From assembly GCA_036245805.1 (NCBI GenBank), contig BTRK01000006.1:22414365-22478364 (forward strand): a stretch of 64,000 bases of DNA, in the 5' to 3' direction. The DNA is from Pristionchus mayeri. Taxonomy: Eukaryota; Nematoda; Chromadorea; Rhabditida; Neodiplogasteridae. Below, one piece after another: positions 1 to 12,400 of this stretch; position 1 is the stretch's first letter; each line of letters starts with the position of its first letter. The position numbers and the translations under genes were made by a program. A model generated the notes under the pieces. It saw only the letters and a list, made by a program, of their open reading frames with translations, searched no databases and was not told the DNA's origin.

Positions 1-3000
1 CCGAGAGAAGTGAGGCACGTCTCGTTGCAGCAACTGCTCACGAATCTGAACAACCAGCTTTTCACTCCATTCACTTGTCACATATCTATTAAAACAGAAA
101 TTAACAAGCAAAAATGTAGGTGCGATCCCGACTGTTAGGGTTAACAAAAATTCACCTTTTTGGTATTTTTTTGTAATAAAATAATGTAATAAAATAATGT
201 GACCTTCCATCTGAGGGAGAGTCTCTTCTTCTCTCCCGGTGCGGGCAGACGCTTCCACTCCTGATCATCCACCCATTACCACACAATTCACAATTCCAAG
301 CCAACTCTTGATGAAGCCATTTTTGAAGGTAGTCTATTTGATTGTTCGCTCACTCGCCTGCTGGTAGATGCCAATCCGATTGACGGGATCGAATCGGAAG
401 GGACGACGACCCGGAGACGGCGCCAACACTCCACGAACACCTACTAAGAGAATGATTGCAACGATGAGAGAGCGGCAACTATATCACTAGACAAGCACTG
501 CAGCAATATTACAAGAAAAATGATAGAAATAATTTATGCAAGATCGTATGGGTAAATAGACTGACCTCCCTCCAGTCCGACAGCCCCAGGGAGGATATCA
601 GGGAGAGTTCCCTCCATTCTCCTTCCTCCCACACTCTCCCCATCTGCAGACGAGGAAGAGAACTGCAAAGACAACGATGGAGAACTTAATTAATTGAAAT
701 GACGTTTCCCATAATCCTAGGATCCTGTCAGTAAGATAATGCATACCGAAATGTATCATGAGTAGAGAGAGGAGAGGAAGAGGGAAGACCGCTCTGTTCG
801 ACGAGGAATGAGATTCTCTCTTCCGGAAGAATGAGAGGGTGGGGAAAGTTTTCCGGAAGACCAGTCTCGTAAAACTTCCGATGGTGAAAATCAAGTCAAA
901 ATTTCATGCAAATGCATTTTGCCGTATCCTAATACCATATTTAAACTAGTTCTTCACAAAATGACTTAAAATCCGCTCTAAAACAGCATTTTTCCAGGCC
1001 CTACTCTTCCGGAAGACTTTGCACTTCCCCTCCCTCTTCCTCATTCCTCGCTCTCTCCTTCAAAAGAGCGGCAGAGTCTTCCCCTTCCTCTTCCCCTCCG
1101 CACTCTAATCATGAGAACACGATCAGTATTTCCATTATGAAAGGCTGATAATTCAACCACATTTGCATAGAGTATGCTCACCTTCCTTCCTCCTCCTTCT
1201 CTCTTCCTCCTTATTTCTTCAACTCTCTCCTTCAATCCCTGATCCATGGTGAATTTGCTCCTTCCTCCTCTCTTCTCATCACTCTCATCCTCGTCTCGAG
1301 CAGTTGAGGACACCGAGTCTGTAAGAGTACAATATTATTCAAAATTAAACCTCGTTTTCAAAAGTAAACATCACTGGTGCAAAATCAACACACAAACATG
1401 AAAATTGCACATTGCAAATAAAAGTTTTCACCGTCACTGATCCCTCTCCTTCTCACTTCTCCATCGGCCCTCTCCATAACCTCATTCACATCCCTCTCCC
1501 TCATCGCCGTAATCTTCAATCAGGAATCAATAATTGATTGCAACCATTAATTACCCCCTCATCGCGCCCTTCTTCAGGCGCCTTTGACTTGTACACCCGG
1601 GTGAAAATGTTGCCGAAGAATCCAGTCAGTTTAGAGAGAAATCCCATTCACAGAGGAGCAGATCATAGCAGGGAGACACTAGACTATCCTCGTAGTTGAC
1701 ACAAAAAGAAGGAGCAGACAATACTTCCTCTCAGCCTTTCTCCCTTTGGATTTATACATGCTTTTTCGAGCGAATCAGAAAGGAGAATGCATTAAAACCA
1801 CTCAAGCGAGCCATTCATTCTGGACACCTTATGGGGAGTAAATAGGAATGTATGTGAAAGATGTTGTTTCCAAGAATTATTCGGGAAATTGCCTATTTCA
1901 AAATTTTAACCCTCACAATTACGCTCCAACACATCCCGGTCTCGAGCAGAACTGTTTGGTGCCTTACTATGCCAGAAAAAATGCAGAGTATTTCTAAGAA
2001 TGATGAAAAAAGCGAGGATTGGCTAGAGAAGGGGATAAAAGGCAGACGATCACTCACCATGTCCTCCATCTCATCCACCATCTTGTAATAGTTCTTAATG
2101 CATGAATATGTCTCTCCCATCAGTCCTTCCAACTCGGGATTCTCGAAATTGACCTGAGATGTAGAAAGATAATTATAGAAGAACAAGCCCTCCAGCACAT
2201 GAAGAACCAGATCCTCTATTTTTCTCTGATGTACATTAATGAACACTCCTGAAAAAAACGAGTAGTCAGATAGCCCTCCACATTTCCTAGTAACACAGAA
2301 TGATAAGTTCTGCCAGAAACAAGCAGATCCCAAGGATATTAGAGAGTCCTCATACTAACAATTAGCAAGAAGACCGACGTTATTTCAAAAATTTTGAAAA
2401 TTCAAAATGACAGGCATATGACCTTCATGGTCTCAGGTACAAACTGCTCACCGTCTCGATTGGATGGGGAATCTGCGGCTCCCATCGCAAAGGATTTCGC
2501 CCCTTCGAAGATCCTGAAGATGACTCCATATGTTTCACATTAGTGCATAGGATGTGGTTAGCATAATAATTTCCGGCTATTCCAGATGAAACAGTAACCT
2601 AGCCATCTAACTCATGTAAACTGTTCCAGCAACATTACACAATACATTGACAATCCAATACTTCTGGGAAATGAACCTTTCTATGTGCTGAACTCTCACA
2701 TCTCTTACACATCTTGTGTAATAACTACTACTCATATATCTATTATAATATTGAAACACGAATGGAGAAAGTCCTACGAATGAGTAGCGGTGACTGCTCC
2801 ACTTCTCCCCTTCCTCCTTCCCTCATCGACGCCCCTCGCGTATCGATATCCAATCCGAGGAAAGAACGACCACTAAACAAGTTGCGTTTCACCAATTTTG
2901 TATTCGGCATTTCATTTCTAAATAATAGTTCAGTTAAGGAGAGAACGTAACAGGTCCACGGATGGTAAAAATATCGATAATTACCAAACTTTTTTTCTGA

Positions 3001-5015
3001 AGTGTATGTTCGGAGGGATTATCAATGGCAGCAATAGCTAAGGTCTGGGGTCGATTTTGAAAAAAAAATCAGGTACCCCCTCATTTTGAGGTCAAAAATA
3101 AAGTTTCTCCAAAATAAATGTAATATAGATTTTCTGATGTATTTTCACTCGTAGAAACCGAATTAGCAAACCAGACCTCGAGAAAATGCGAAAGAAAGAA
3201 GTTATGCTCGAAAAACCCGTTTTTCGATCCGAAATGGCACAAAAAGTGCCATAACTAATTTTAGAAAAACAAAAATTTGGGTGATTGGTATTTTCGGATT
3301 CTACATGCATCTGGGAAGCTTCCCTATTTTTTCAGAATTTTAAAAAAATGGACCCTTTGACTTTTTCGAGCTTGAATATGCCCAGCTCGGGAAAAACCTC
3401 GAGTCGGGGAAGTTACAATCCCATATATATGAAGCCTACGTCACTCAAGCTTACATAAAGCATAACTAAATGATCAAATCAACTATAATACTCTTTATTA
3501 AGCCTGTGGGAGCTTGAACATGGCCCAAAGTTGAAATCGGAAAAATTCGAAATTTCGTCTTCAACCGTAAGACATTGGATAATTATTTTGGTGTTATATC
3601 CTCTTCAAATGTAGCCAATCGAAGTTTGGTAGCATCCATAATAGTAATAGTAAATATCCGAAGCATTTTGTCCAAGAATTGTGTTACGTTGGCATTTTCC
3701 GATTTAGTGATTTGTAGCATTTTCGTCCTAAAAAGGTCGTTTTTTAGAGATTATCTAATTTCTATCAAATGTGTTTGAAAATAAAAATGGAGAATCGTAT
3801 TCAGAGCGTCGAAATACACTAGGAACATAGTTTTTAGCAGACAATTACAGTAAAATTTGAAAATCGATTTTCTCAATTTCGAATTTTTCCAATTTCAACT
3901 TTGGGCCATGTTCAAGCTCCCACAGGCTTAATAATGAGTATTATAGTTGATTTGATCATTTAGTTATGTTTTATGTAAGCTTGAGTGACGTAGGCTTCAT
4001 ATATATGTGATTGCAACTTCCCCGACTCGAGGTTTTACCCGAGCTGGGCATATTCAAGCTCGAAAAAGTCGAAAAAAAGGGTCCATTTTTTTAAAATTCT
4101 GAAAAAAATAGGGAAGCTTCACAGATGCATGTAGAATCCGAAAATACCAATCACCCAAACTGTTATTTTTCTAAAATTAGTTATGGCACTTTTTGTGCCA
4201 TTTCGGATCGAAAAAACGGTTTTTTCGAGCATAACTTCTTTCTTTCGCATTTTCTCGAGGTCTGGTTTGCAAATTCGGTTTCTACGAGTGAAAATACACC
4301 AGAAAATCTATATTACATTTATTTTGGAGACAATTTATTTTTTGACCTCAAAATGAGGGGTACCTGATTTTTTTTCCTTCAAAATCGACCCCAGACCTTA
4401 GCTATTGCTGCCATTGATAATCGCTCCGAACATACACTTCAGAAAAAAGTTTGGGAATTATCGATATTTTCACCATCCGTAGGCCCCTGCACAGTTGTAG
4501 CGTTCTCTCGTGGAGGGTCTCTTAAATTAAGAGTAGTGGCTAAACCAAACAAAACAACCACAGGTTGTTTGATGTACGGTTTCGCTGGTCTTACTAAGCG
4601 AATCGGTAAAAAAAGTACTTCACGTAGTTCTCGTCTTCTTCCAGCCGTTCCTCGGTTTGAGCGATCTCTGCAAAATACAGGGGATTAGATGATGAGCCCT
4701 CTCTCTCTAAAAGATAGAGGTAAATCGGAAGGGAAGATACTAGATCGAAAGTAGGTCAGCTGATCACCGACGGATAAAAAACTTCCAGAAGAGAACCGAC
4801 AATAGTACCCATATATTCTCTACTACTCCCGTCTTTCCACACTTTGGTACAAAAATCGTTTCGATTAATAAGATATTTGGTAGTGTTGTATCGGCCCTTC
4901 CTCCTATTGTACTCGTACCTCTCCGAAGGCTTTCGATCAGCTTTCTGTCTGGATTCTCGTAGCCCATCTCGATCAACTCCCGTCGAATATCCTCCTCGGT
5001 GAAATACGAGTCCAT
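1..5015 (-). CDS. hyls-1: HYLS-1 centriole protein, partial (runs off left edge)
   Basis: HYLS-1 is a centriole component needed for cilium assembly. The C-terminal HYLS1 box is visible in three in-phase exons, about 443-358, 260-204 and 45-1: FDPVNRIGIYQQ, then EWKRLPAPGEKKRLSLRWK, then IREQLLQRD, matching the family pattern of an aromatic-rich stretch, a proline-glycine loop and LRW-x-x-R. The 443-358 exon ends CAG|gcgagt, a GC donor. A plausible N-terminus lies at 5015-4919 (MDSYFTEEDIRRELIEMGY, helical) joined in phase to 4667-4624 (rich in E). The start codon follows directly after TTTTTTCAG, a likely trans-splice acceptor. The link between the two ends is inferred: 4.2 kb separates them, holding a large palindrome and two other exon groups, and the middle of the protein was not found. 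The C-terminus continues beyond base 1. Confidence 0.6.
1060..1647 (-). CDS. Small basic/charged protein, 118 aa, unrecognised
   Basis: Four exons (1647-1555, 1513-1432, 1318-1182, 1104-1060) join in consistent phase from ATG to TGA. An in-frame TGA stands immediately before the ATG and no AG lies between them, so the ATG must be the start if the exon is real. The protein begins MGFLSKLTGFFGNIF, an amphipathic start with Gly2, as in N-myristoylated proteins, then becomes acidic and then strongly basic with a predicted coiled region (GLKERVEEIRRKREGGG) and ends KTLPLF. It lies inside the span assigned to hyls-1, so it may be a nested gene, or some of its exons may belong to hyls-1. No family was recognised. 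Confidence 0.4.
1967..2513 (-). CDS. Unrecognised helical exons, 5' end not found
   Basis: Exons at 2513-2452 and 2248-2058 join in phase and stay open; a possible last exon at 1993-1967 adds KYSAFFLA and a TAG stop. The encoded stretch includes NFENPELEGLMGETYSCIKN followed by YYKMVDEMEDM, which reads like a helical bundle. An alternative intron (gtacat to ctcag, about 2234-2154) inside the middle exon would remove a hydrophobic segment and keep frame. The first exon begins in phase 2, so at least one upstream exon is missing. It could be an internal part of hyls-1 or a separate gene. Confidence 0.3.
2953..4488. repeat. Long fold-back element, about 600-base arms
   Basis: Left arm 2953-3555 and right arm 3878-4488 are near-perfect inverse complements; for example the bases at 3501-3535 recur inverted at 3900-3930, and the termini read GGTCCACGGATGG and its inverse CCATCCGTAGGCC. 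A spacer of about 320 bases separates them. No coding capacity for a transposase was seen; open frames on both strands are mirror images produced by the arms. Confidence 0.9.
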
Positions 5016-5030
5016 CTGAAAAAAGAGCAT
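5016..5030 (-). promoter_or_regulatory. Likely trans-splice acceptor of hyls-1
   Basis: The start codon at 5015 is preceded without any spacing by CTCTTTTTTCAG on the minus strand. There is no room for a 5' UTR or upstream coding exon at this site, which is typical of spliced-leader addition in nematodes. An ordinary cis intron with a 5' UTR exon upstream is the alternative. Confidence 0.55.
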
Positions 5031-5424
5031 GGTTCTATCGTTTTTTCTCTTTATCTAATCGCCCTCCATTATTATCTCCTTCTCGCCCCAATGTCTCATT
5101 GCTAAAGGTTGTGTGCCTTTTCGAATCCGACTTTGCAAGTATCGATCGGAAAAACACCACATCGATTGCCAAAAAACGAGCACAACTTGGAACATATTTT
5201 ATCGTCCGTGCAATCGATTAATGAGAACCGTCCACACGGGGCAGATATGGCTTACCGGAACAAGAGGTCAACAATTAATAAAATCGCATTTTTTTCGGGA
5301 ATAAACTGTTAGAGTAACAGTAATAACGAATACTATACGGAAGATCTGGAATCATAGATGGATAACGATGAGGGGGAGAAAACAAAAATAAAGTTACGAT
5401 AACATGCACGATTAGAATAAGTAA

Positions 5425-8400
5425 TTAAGCAATAATCTGCTCTTCGTTCTCCTCATCTTCTTCTTGGATTCCATCCAACTCCCCATAATTCTCCACCTTC
5501 ATGTCGTTGATGCCTAGTTCCTGAAAGAACATAATAATTAGCAGTAGTCAGAGAATAGTTGCTGATCGTCAACTGATCTACCGTACATCGTCTTGCTCGA
5601 ACGTCCTCGTGTAGAACGTCTTCACCAATCGGTTGTCGTCCAGAGGAGCAGTCAGACTCTCCAATGCAGTCACATCATTTACACTAGTCTCCCATGACTA
5701 TATTTATATTGTTTCAAACTACTTCCTCTGGTGGTATTTGTATAATCTGAGTCAATTTGCAATGCATTCTCTATCTCTCACCTGGACGTAGCTGTTTCCA
5801 GCGGGGTCATCCAACACAATGGTGATGTCCTTCCTCTTGAGGGAGACGATGTCATCGAAGGCCTGGAAGAGAGCGGCCAGATTCGTCTTCTCATCTGTAA
5901 TAAAAACTGTGAATCAACGTCATGATAGATTTAGATTGGTCCCATAAACAATTACTAATAATAGCTGGATTCTGCACTAATCTGACCACTGGAGGCGGAG
6001 TCTCCGATGAAGAACTTGCTCTGCTGCTCGATCTGTTCCTTCGTCGCATTGAGGAGTCCCTCGATGGTTGTGAAGCGAGAACTCAGAGCACCTGATCCCA
6101 CCTGCAACAGATATTCGAGAATCGAATATGAACAAGCGTATTTCATTCAACTAATTGTTCAAATATGGATGATGATGTCATCGATTGAGATGTATAATCG
6201 GACCTAGAAATTAGATGCGCAATCACCTCCAGATCGAGGGCGGGGATGGAGAGACCGCACGTGTCCGACTTGAGAACGTCTCGAGCGAGGTCCACCGGCT
6301 GCCAATTTTAGCTTATTTATATTTTTATTTACACTCAATCTTAGACTAGTACCAAAATGAAGTTGTAAAAAAATTACCAACTTCCTGAATGCAGTAATCT
6401 TTGTTATTCTAATAATTCGCTTAAATTCGTAATTACCTCCTCAATCGTGACTTCTATCTTGCAGCCTTGCTCACGGAAGGCACCGCCCGCCTTCACCTGC
6501 AATCCAACACTGTAGAATATCGATCGAATGATGCATAGGAGAGTACAGTGTAGGTAGTAGGAAAAGGATTCTCTCGGATGGAAGAAGGCTGACCTCATTT
6601 GTCTTGAGGCCGCATCGATCGCACGTCGTGGCCATGACGATGACGGTGTCGAAGTAGGGAATGTCTGCAAAGGGGAACGATGATTGTAATATTGTAGACG
6701 ATGTATCCTCCTTCCCTCCTCCTCTCTCTCTCTCTCTCTGCTCACCCGTCGGTTTCATGAGTGTCTTCACAGGGGCGGCGCAGTTGGGGCAGTCCGTGTC
6801 GAAGTGGAGGATCTGAAGAGACAGAGACCATTATATATGCTTACTCGAATGGGCGGGGCCTCCTTTCGAAAAGTGTTTCTTACTTCGTGTTTCACTTCAT
6901 CGTAGCTCTTCCACTCCTCCGCCACGGGATCATCGTTGTCTGTGGACTCACTGTAAAAAATAATGAATATTTAATTTTTTTTTTCATGTCAACTGATTTC
7001 GCAATCAGCGGCCATAGTTGCTTCATACTTCCTCATTTTTATTCGAATACTATCGAGAAAAAGAGTCAAAAACTTCTACATTGTCGACTCGTACATTGAA
7101 CATGGGTGTATATTTTACAAGTCACGCGTGATTCACGTGTCATAAAGTCGCCCAACTCCGTGAACGAAATACAAAGGGACTAACGTGGCATCGTCATCGG
7201 CCAATCCGAGCAGTTTGGTCTCCTCGAGATCTCTGTGGTAATGGGAGACGATGCAGCGAGGATCCACGTGCAGAGGGTCGGGGTTCTCAAAGGGGTCGTT
7301 TCACCAACTATTGTGATACACTTTTGGCTACTGAGTATTCACTGCTGCGGATATTTAAACTCGTGAAAATCTTCAAATGCAAACGCGAACGCCGCGTTAT
7401 GGGCATTAGAAACCAACGATTTTGTTATGTAACTCCCGTGTTGATGAGTGTGTTATTTATGAGGAGTGAATTCTCTCTCACTCCCTCTCCCCTCCCTTCC
7501 CTCACCTGGATGAAGCAATTGCCTGTGGGGTCGTGCAGTTTGAGCGTCCACGGCTCTTCCAATTCACGCAGTCTGCAATCACACACTCAGTACGCAATAC
7601 AGAAGACAGATCGAGTCGAACAAATTCGATTGAAATATATGTGACACATATTAGCCCCTCATTTCAACAGTTTCTTCGCTCCAGTGCATATGCTTCCACC
7701 ATTGAGCTATGGTGATGGATAAACAGCAAAAATGTTTAACCTGTTTAGTTTGGCGCAGAACTCGTCAATCTTGGTGGCAGACTCGGCATCGATCAGTCGA
7801 CGACGATCCTGAGGTGTATGCTATCGGATAAATTAAACATAAGAGAGTATTTTTTAAAATGTGTCGATGAACTGATCAGGAAGGTTCTCATAGAATACGT
7901 ATTCCCCAGGTGTCCTTCTCCTTCTTCTCACCTGTTCAGACTGCAAGGCAGAGGTCACTCGCTCGAGCACTCCCTCTACTGTAGTGACTTCTGGAAAGAA
8001 GAAGACCAATTTACAAATAATGTGGAACAATGGAACATAAGTTGCAATCAGCAGAGTCAACTCTGAATCGACCTTCCACATAAACAATTGGAAAGTAATC
8101 AACAACGAAAATCAACAATATTATTGGGAGTCTCGTACCGGCAGGCTGTGATTTAGCAGGGATCACTAGTTCAACCTCGGGAACTTCGATCGACGCGTAC
8201 TCTGATTTGACCTGCAATCGAGTTGTTTACTCAATCTACAAACTTCATCATTTATGTTTTGCGAAAACAATATCCGTATGCATATTCTTGATGAAAGAAA
8301 CGACGAACCAGCTGCCGTCTGAGGTCCGCTTGCTCCTTCACTTTCAGGACAATCTCAGTGCCGTGCTCCTAGAAATTGTGGCATTGCCGATTGATGAATG

Positions 8401-8924
8401 AATTGGCGTCACTTGACGCTACTTTCGTCCTCCTACACAATACTTCGAATATGTGAATGTTACCTGGCAGGCTTCTCCACTCTGGATCTCGTTGTTGTGG
8501 AATCCGCAGTGGGGACACTCGAAGGACATGAGGATGACCGCCTTGTAGTAGGGGATGCGCACGCACATCAGACGAGTCACGCCCTGCCCATCCTCATTAC
8601 TGCTCCATTCACTGACTATCGTTCAGTGAGTTTTAAGTAAAAAGCAATATCGAAAAATATCGAATCAGGTTTCGCTTATCCTCGCTCATCTAATTCCATT
8701 GACCAAACTCTTCACATTCATTTCCAATTTGAGATGTGTTCGTGGCAATACTTTCAGGGACAACTCCTAAATTCGGCATCGCCAATCTTACAAATACAAC
8801 TCCCCCCCTCACTGACATTCTCCTCGCACTGCATGCACATGCTCTCGATCTCCATCGGTCTCTGCACCTCTTCATCGTCAGCAGAGAGGGCGGCGTATAC
8901 TGCATCCGGACCTGTCGCTGCCAT
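5425..8924 (-). CDS. zpr-1: Zinc finger protein ZPR1, 462 aa
   Basis: ZPR1 binds eEF1A and acts as its folding factor, and moves between cytoplasm and nucleus. Seventeen exons join in phase: 8924-8817, 8583-8464, 8368-8309, 8211-8139, 7990-7932, 7808-7741, 7572-7506, 7285-7185, 6950-6884, 6812-6746, 6664-6594, 6496-6437, 6298-6227, 6101-5987, 5894-5782, 5658-5587 and 5520-5425, giving 462 residues, close to the 459 of the human protein. Two C4 zinc fingers (CMQC with CPHC; CPNC with CDRC) each precede a ZPR1 domain carrying TTVEGVL and TTIEGLL, followed by HDPTGNCF and LDDPAGNSY. The C-terminus ELGINDMK is conserved. Two acceptors are purine-ended (TTTGAG before 7285, TTGGAG before 5658). It lies 498 bases downstream of sftb-2 on the same strand. 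Confidence 0.97.
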
Positions 8925-9422
8925 CCCTCAACCATACTCATTACTCACCCCATACAACCCTTCAGCTGCGCCTCGACGATTGAAAGAGCATAACAAAACC
9001 AATTGGCGATTCGAGCGCGAGCAAATAAATGACGATGCATATCCCTATTCAATATCTGGTAGTTTCGACGATATTCCTTTAAAAGAAGATAAAGTATTCG
9101 GAGAGATCTAAAGACTCATCCAATAATAAAAATATAGCATCGTTACAAATACATTTATCTTAGTGTACTGAAATCTTACAAAAAAGTGTGCAAGTCTACA
9201 AGGGGTGCTCGGAAACGAGAAGTCTATAAGCCAACAACCAAATCAATCGATTCGTGCGTACTTGATTCAAGCCGCCAGCGATCTACCAAACAGACAAATG
9301 TAACATTTTGAAACGATAATTAGAGGTGTTCAACAGGGTAAAACATTATAAGGTTACGGTGAAGTAGCGAAAATTATCGATAAATAATCGTCGAATACGG
9401 AACTCAAGAGGAATGGAGGGGC

Positions 9423-12400
9423 TCAGAACTTGAAGTCCTTGTATTTCTTGTTCTGCTCCTTGTTCTTCTTCTCCTCCTGCGCCTTGCGTTTACGCTGCAA
9501 ATTAGGGAAATGCGAGGGAATTATTTATAACTATGGAACGTCCAAAAAATAAAATAAGAAACTTGCCAGACTCGTAAATAAAATGACTCATAAATTATAA
9601 AATTTAATTTTGGTGTGACATAAATCGTTCAAATATCACTGACTCCTTGTTTTGCGTTGTGCTCTGCCACCATGTCCGACATGTCCTCTCCCTCCGCATC
9701 GTCCTCACGATTCTACAATTGAAAAACATCTTAATTTATATGGTAGCATCGATCTACAGTCATTGTTATTGGCGTAATCTAGAGGATAATGTGTTATATT
9801 GAAAAAGATGTAGAAAAGACAAGTCATATCGCTCTCTAGAACTGCGACTTGTAAGGATGTTCTCTCCCAGACTATCATCCCTCTTTACCTTCTGCTGCTT
9901 CCTCAGCTGTTCTTCATACTTGGCCTCCAGTCCCCTCTTGTCGAGTCCCTCTAGATCCTCCGGGTCGATATTCACCTCCACTCCTCCCTCTGTCATCGCC
10001 TGCTTCTTCTGCAACAACGACACGCATCACTGACCATCCCATTCTACATCCCGCTCTCTCACGTTTGTTTTACGTAATTCTGTGCAATATCACATGCAAC
10101 GCTTTCTATTTCTCTCTTTCTCTCTCTCGTCGATTCGACTCACAGCCAGATCGTAGACATGGGTGGATCCCATCATCTGTCCTCCAATTCTGTCCACTCT
10201 CTTCTCTGGGATGACATGGTAGGCAACGGCTGGAGTATCACCACCCAGAGAACTGCAATTTATTCCATTATGATGTTAACAAGATAATCACAAGCAGAAA
10301 GTGTCTAGTAAAATACTATAATTCAAAATTCTCAAATCCCTTCTCACCTCTCGTCTCCCCTCTTGCCCTTTCTCAGTTCGATGGTGTCGGGAGTGTCCAA
10401 TCCCGTAGGCACTGCCGAACTCATGCCTGCAATGAGATTGCATCACCAGATAAATAAACAAATTTACTTGTTCTTAAACATCTTCTGAATTCATCTTTCA
10501 TTATATAAACGTTGGCTCACCCGATGGAGTGGCGAATCCGTCAGTCATGGGAGTCTGCAGTCCGTCCATGTCACTCTTCTCACGATCCTCACCCTCCTCC
10601 TCCTCCTGATAAATGGAATATTACTATTATTACACAATTAAGTAACTTAAATAATTGAGTAGCGTAAAACAATTTTTGGAAACAAATACATTATGCATAA
10701 TCTAAACCGGCATTCGGCAATCTTTGTATAGCAAAAATTGAAACTATTCAACATATTATTTGAAATTGTCCGATATATGACTAATTGCCCCCCATCCCTC
10801 CTCACCTCTGCTTCGCTCTCATCACTCGAATCATCATCCGACCCGATCTCTCCCCAGTATCTCGTATTCAGTCGCTGTTCCTCGTCCTCATCCGCCTCTG
10901 GCATCAACTGCAATTACAACTAAAATAAAATTACAATGCCACTACAATTAAAATTTCAGCAGATTAACGAAACTATCCAAAATATAAATGGACGGCGATG
11001 CTAACATTGATTCCGAATACGTCTCCGTAGAGTGGCTTTCCGTACTGGTCAACGGGCGGTTTTCCCCATCCTCCAGCGTGATATCCGAATGAGCATCCAT
11101 CGGGGATAGGAGAGTTCAGACCTGAAAGAATGAAGAATACAAGTGTTGGATAATCGAAAATCAAGATCCTTCTTCCAAGTATTTTCCTGTATTTATTATC
11201 ACATCTTATCTCAGTTCTTCATAATCATTGAAAGATATATTTTTTAATCTTCTGAACATGCATTTCAATAGATCTAATCAAACAAAAAATATATAGTGAC
11301 CCCCCATTATTGGTTGAGGGTTTTAAGGGAGGTCGTCGGTCGATTAGGGTTTGATAAGGATCTAATTATGATTGGCGACTGTGGGGGATGCCGCCAGCCA
11401 TAATTTATGACCCGTGTGCCCTATCAGCAAGGCTAAGATTAGCCTGAGGCACCCATGCCATAAATAATATGGCTGGCGACTCCCCCCCTCGCCAGCCTCC
11501 AAATATATGGTGACCTCCGCCTATCTGAATGTCATGTGATACCCCTAATTGAATTAGGGGAAAAATGTATGGTTCTGAAGTTGAAAATTCTCTATCGACA
11601 GCCACACCTAGTTTTACTCACCGGCAATCTTGAGAGTGGGGTAGCTGGGCGGGGGTCCGTATCTCTGCATGGCAATCAGCCAAGGAGGAGGGAATTTAGT
11701 GGCATTCTGCAAGTAATCCACCATTGCATGGCCCATGTCTTTCCTACCAATTTCAAAGATAAATTGTTAGGGGAATATCCCCTAAAAGTATCACTAAACA
11801 AAAAAACAGAAAAACGAACGTGTCCGACGGGCATTCCGAGGGCGATTCTCAGCTCGTCCGACAATTGGCCGGGCTTCTTGTCGCGCATCCGGCCCTCCAG
11901 TTCCTAAAGGAGAATACATAAAATTCTGTGCATGTAAACTGGTTGTTATTTTGCAGTCAACCATCAGCTTCCCTGAGCAAGTAGAAAGAGTGCAACCCCT
12001 CCCCTCTTCGCTGACCTTTCCCTCGAAGTACAACTCTCCCATGGTGGTCATCTCTGGCTTCGTCTGCCACTTGAAGAAGGCGTCGTGCAGCTTCTGGTAG
12101 TCGATGTCGATCTTACCCAGTTTGGGACGAGCACGCTCCCTGCAAGATACGATGCTCATTACTAGGACTATCAAAAAAACCCATCGAGACATTTGCGGAG
12201 ACAACAGAAAAATCGAATTTGATTATTGATTATATGATGAGTTATGCAAACATGCCAACACCCGACTGACCTCATCTTGCTCTTGAGACTCTGGTGGTCT
12301 TCCTTCTCCCACAGCGATTCTCGCATCTCCATGATCCCCGTGCGCTGAAATCAACAGTTAGCATTCTGCTTCCTTATTTTTATAAATTTGAGCAACAACA

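Noticed and set aside
4125..4367. 80-codon plus-strand frame almost identical to a minus-strand frame at 3092-3310
   Set aside because: Both are the same sequence read from the two arms of the palindrome; the identity reflects the inverted repeat, not two genes.
11536..11907. 123-codon plus-strand frame
   Set aside because: It is the antisense of sftb-2 exons 11 and 12.
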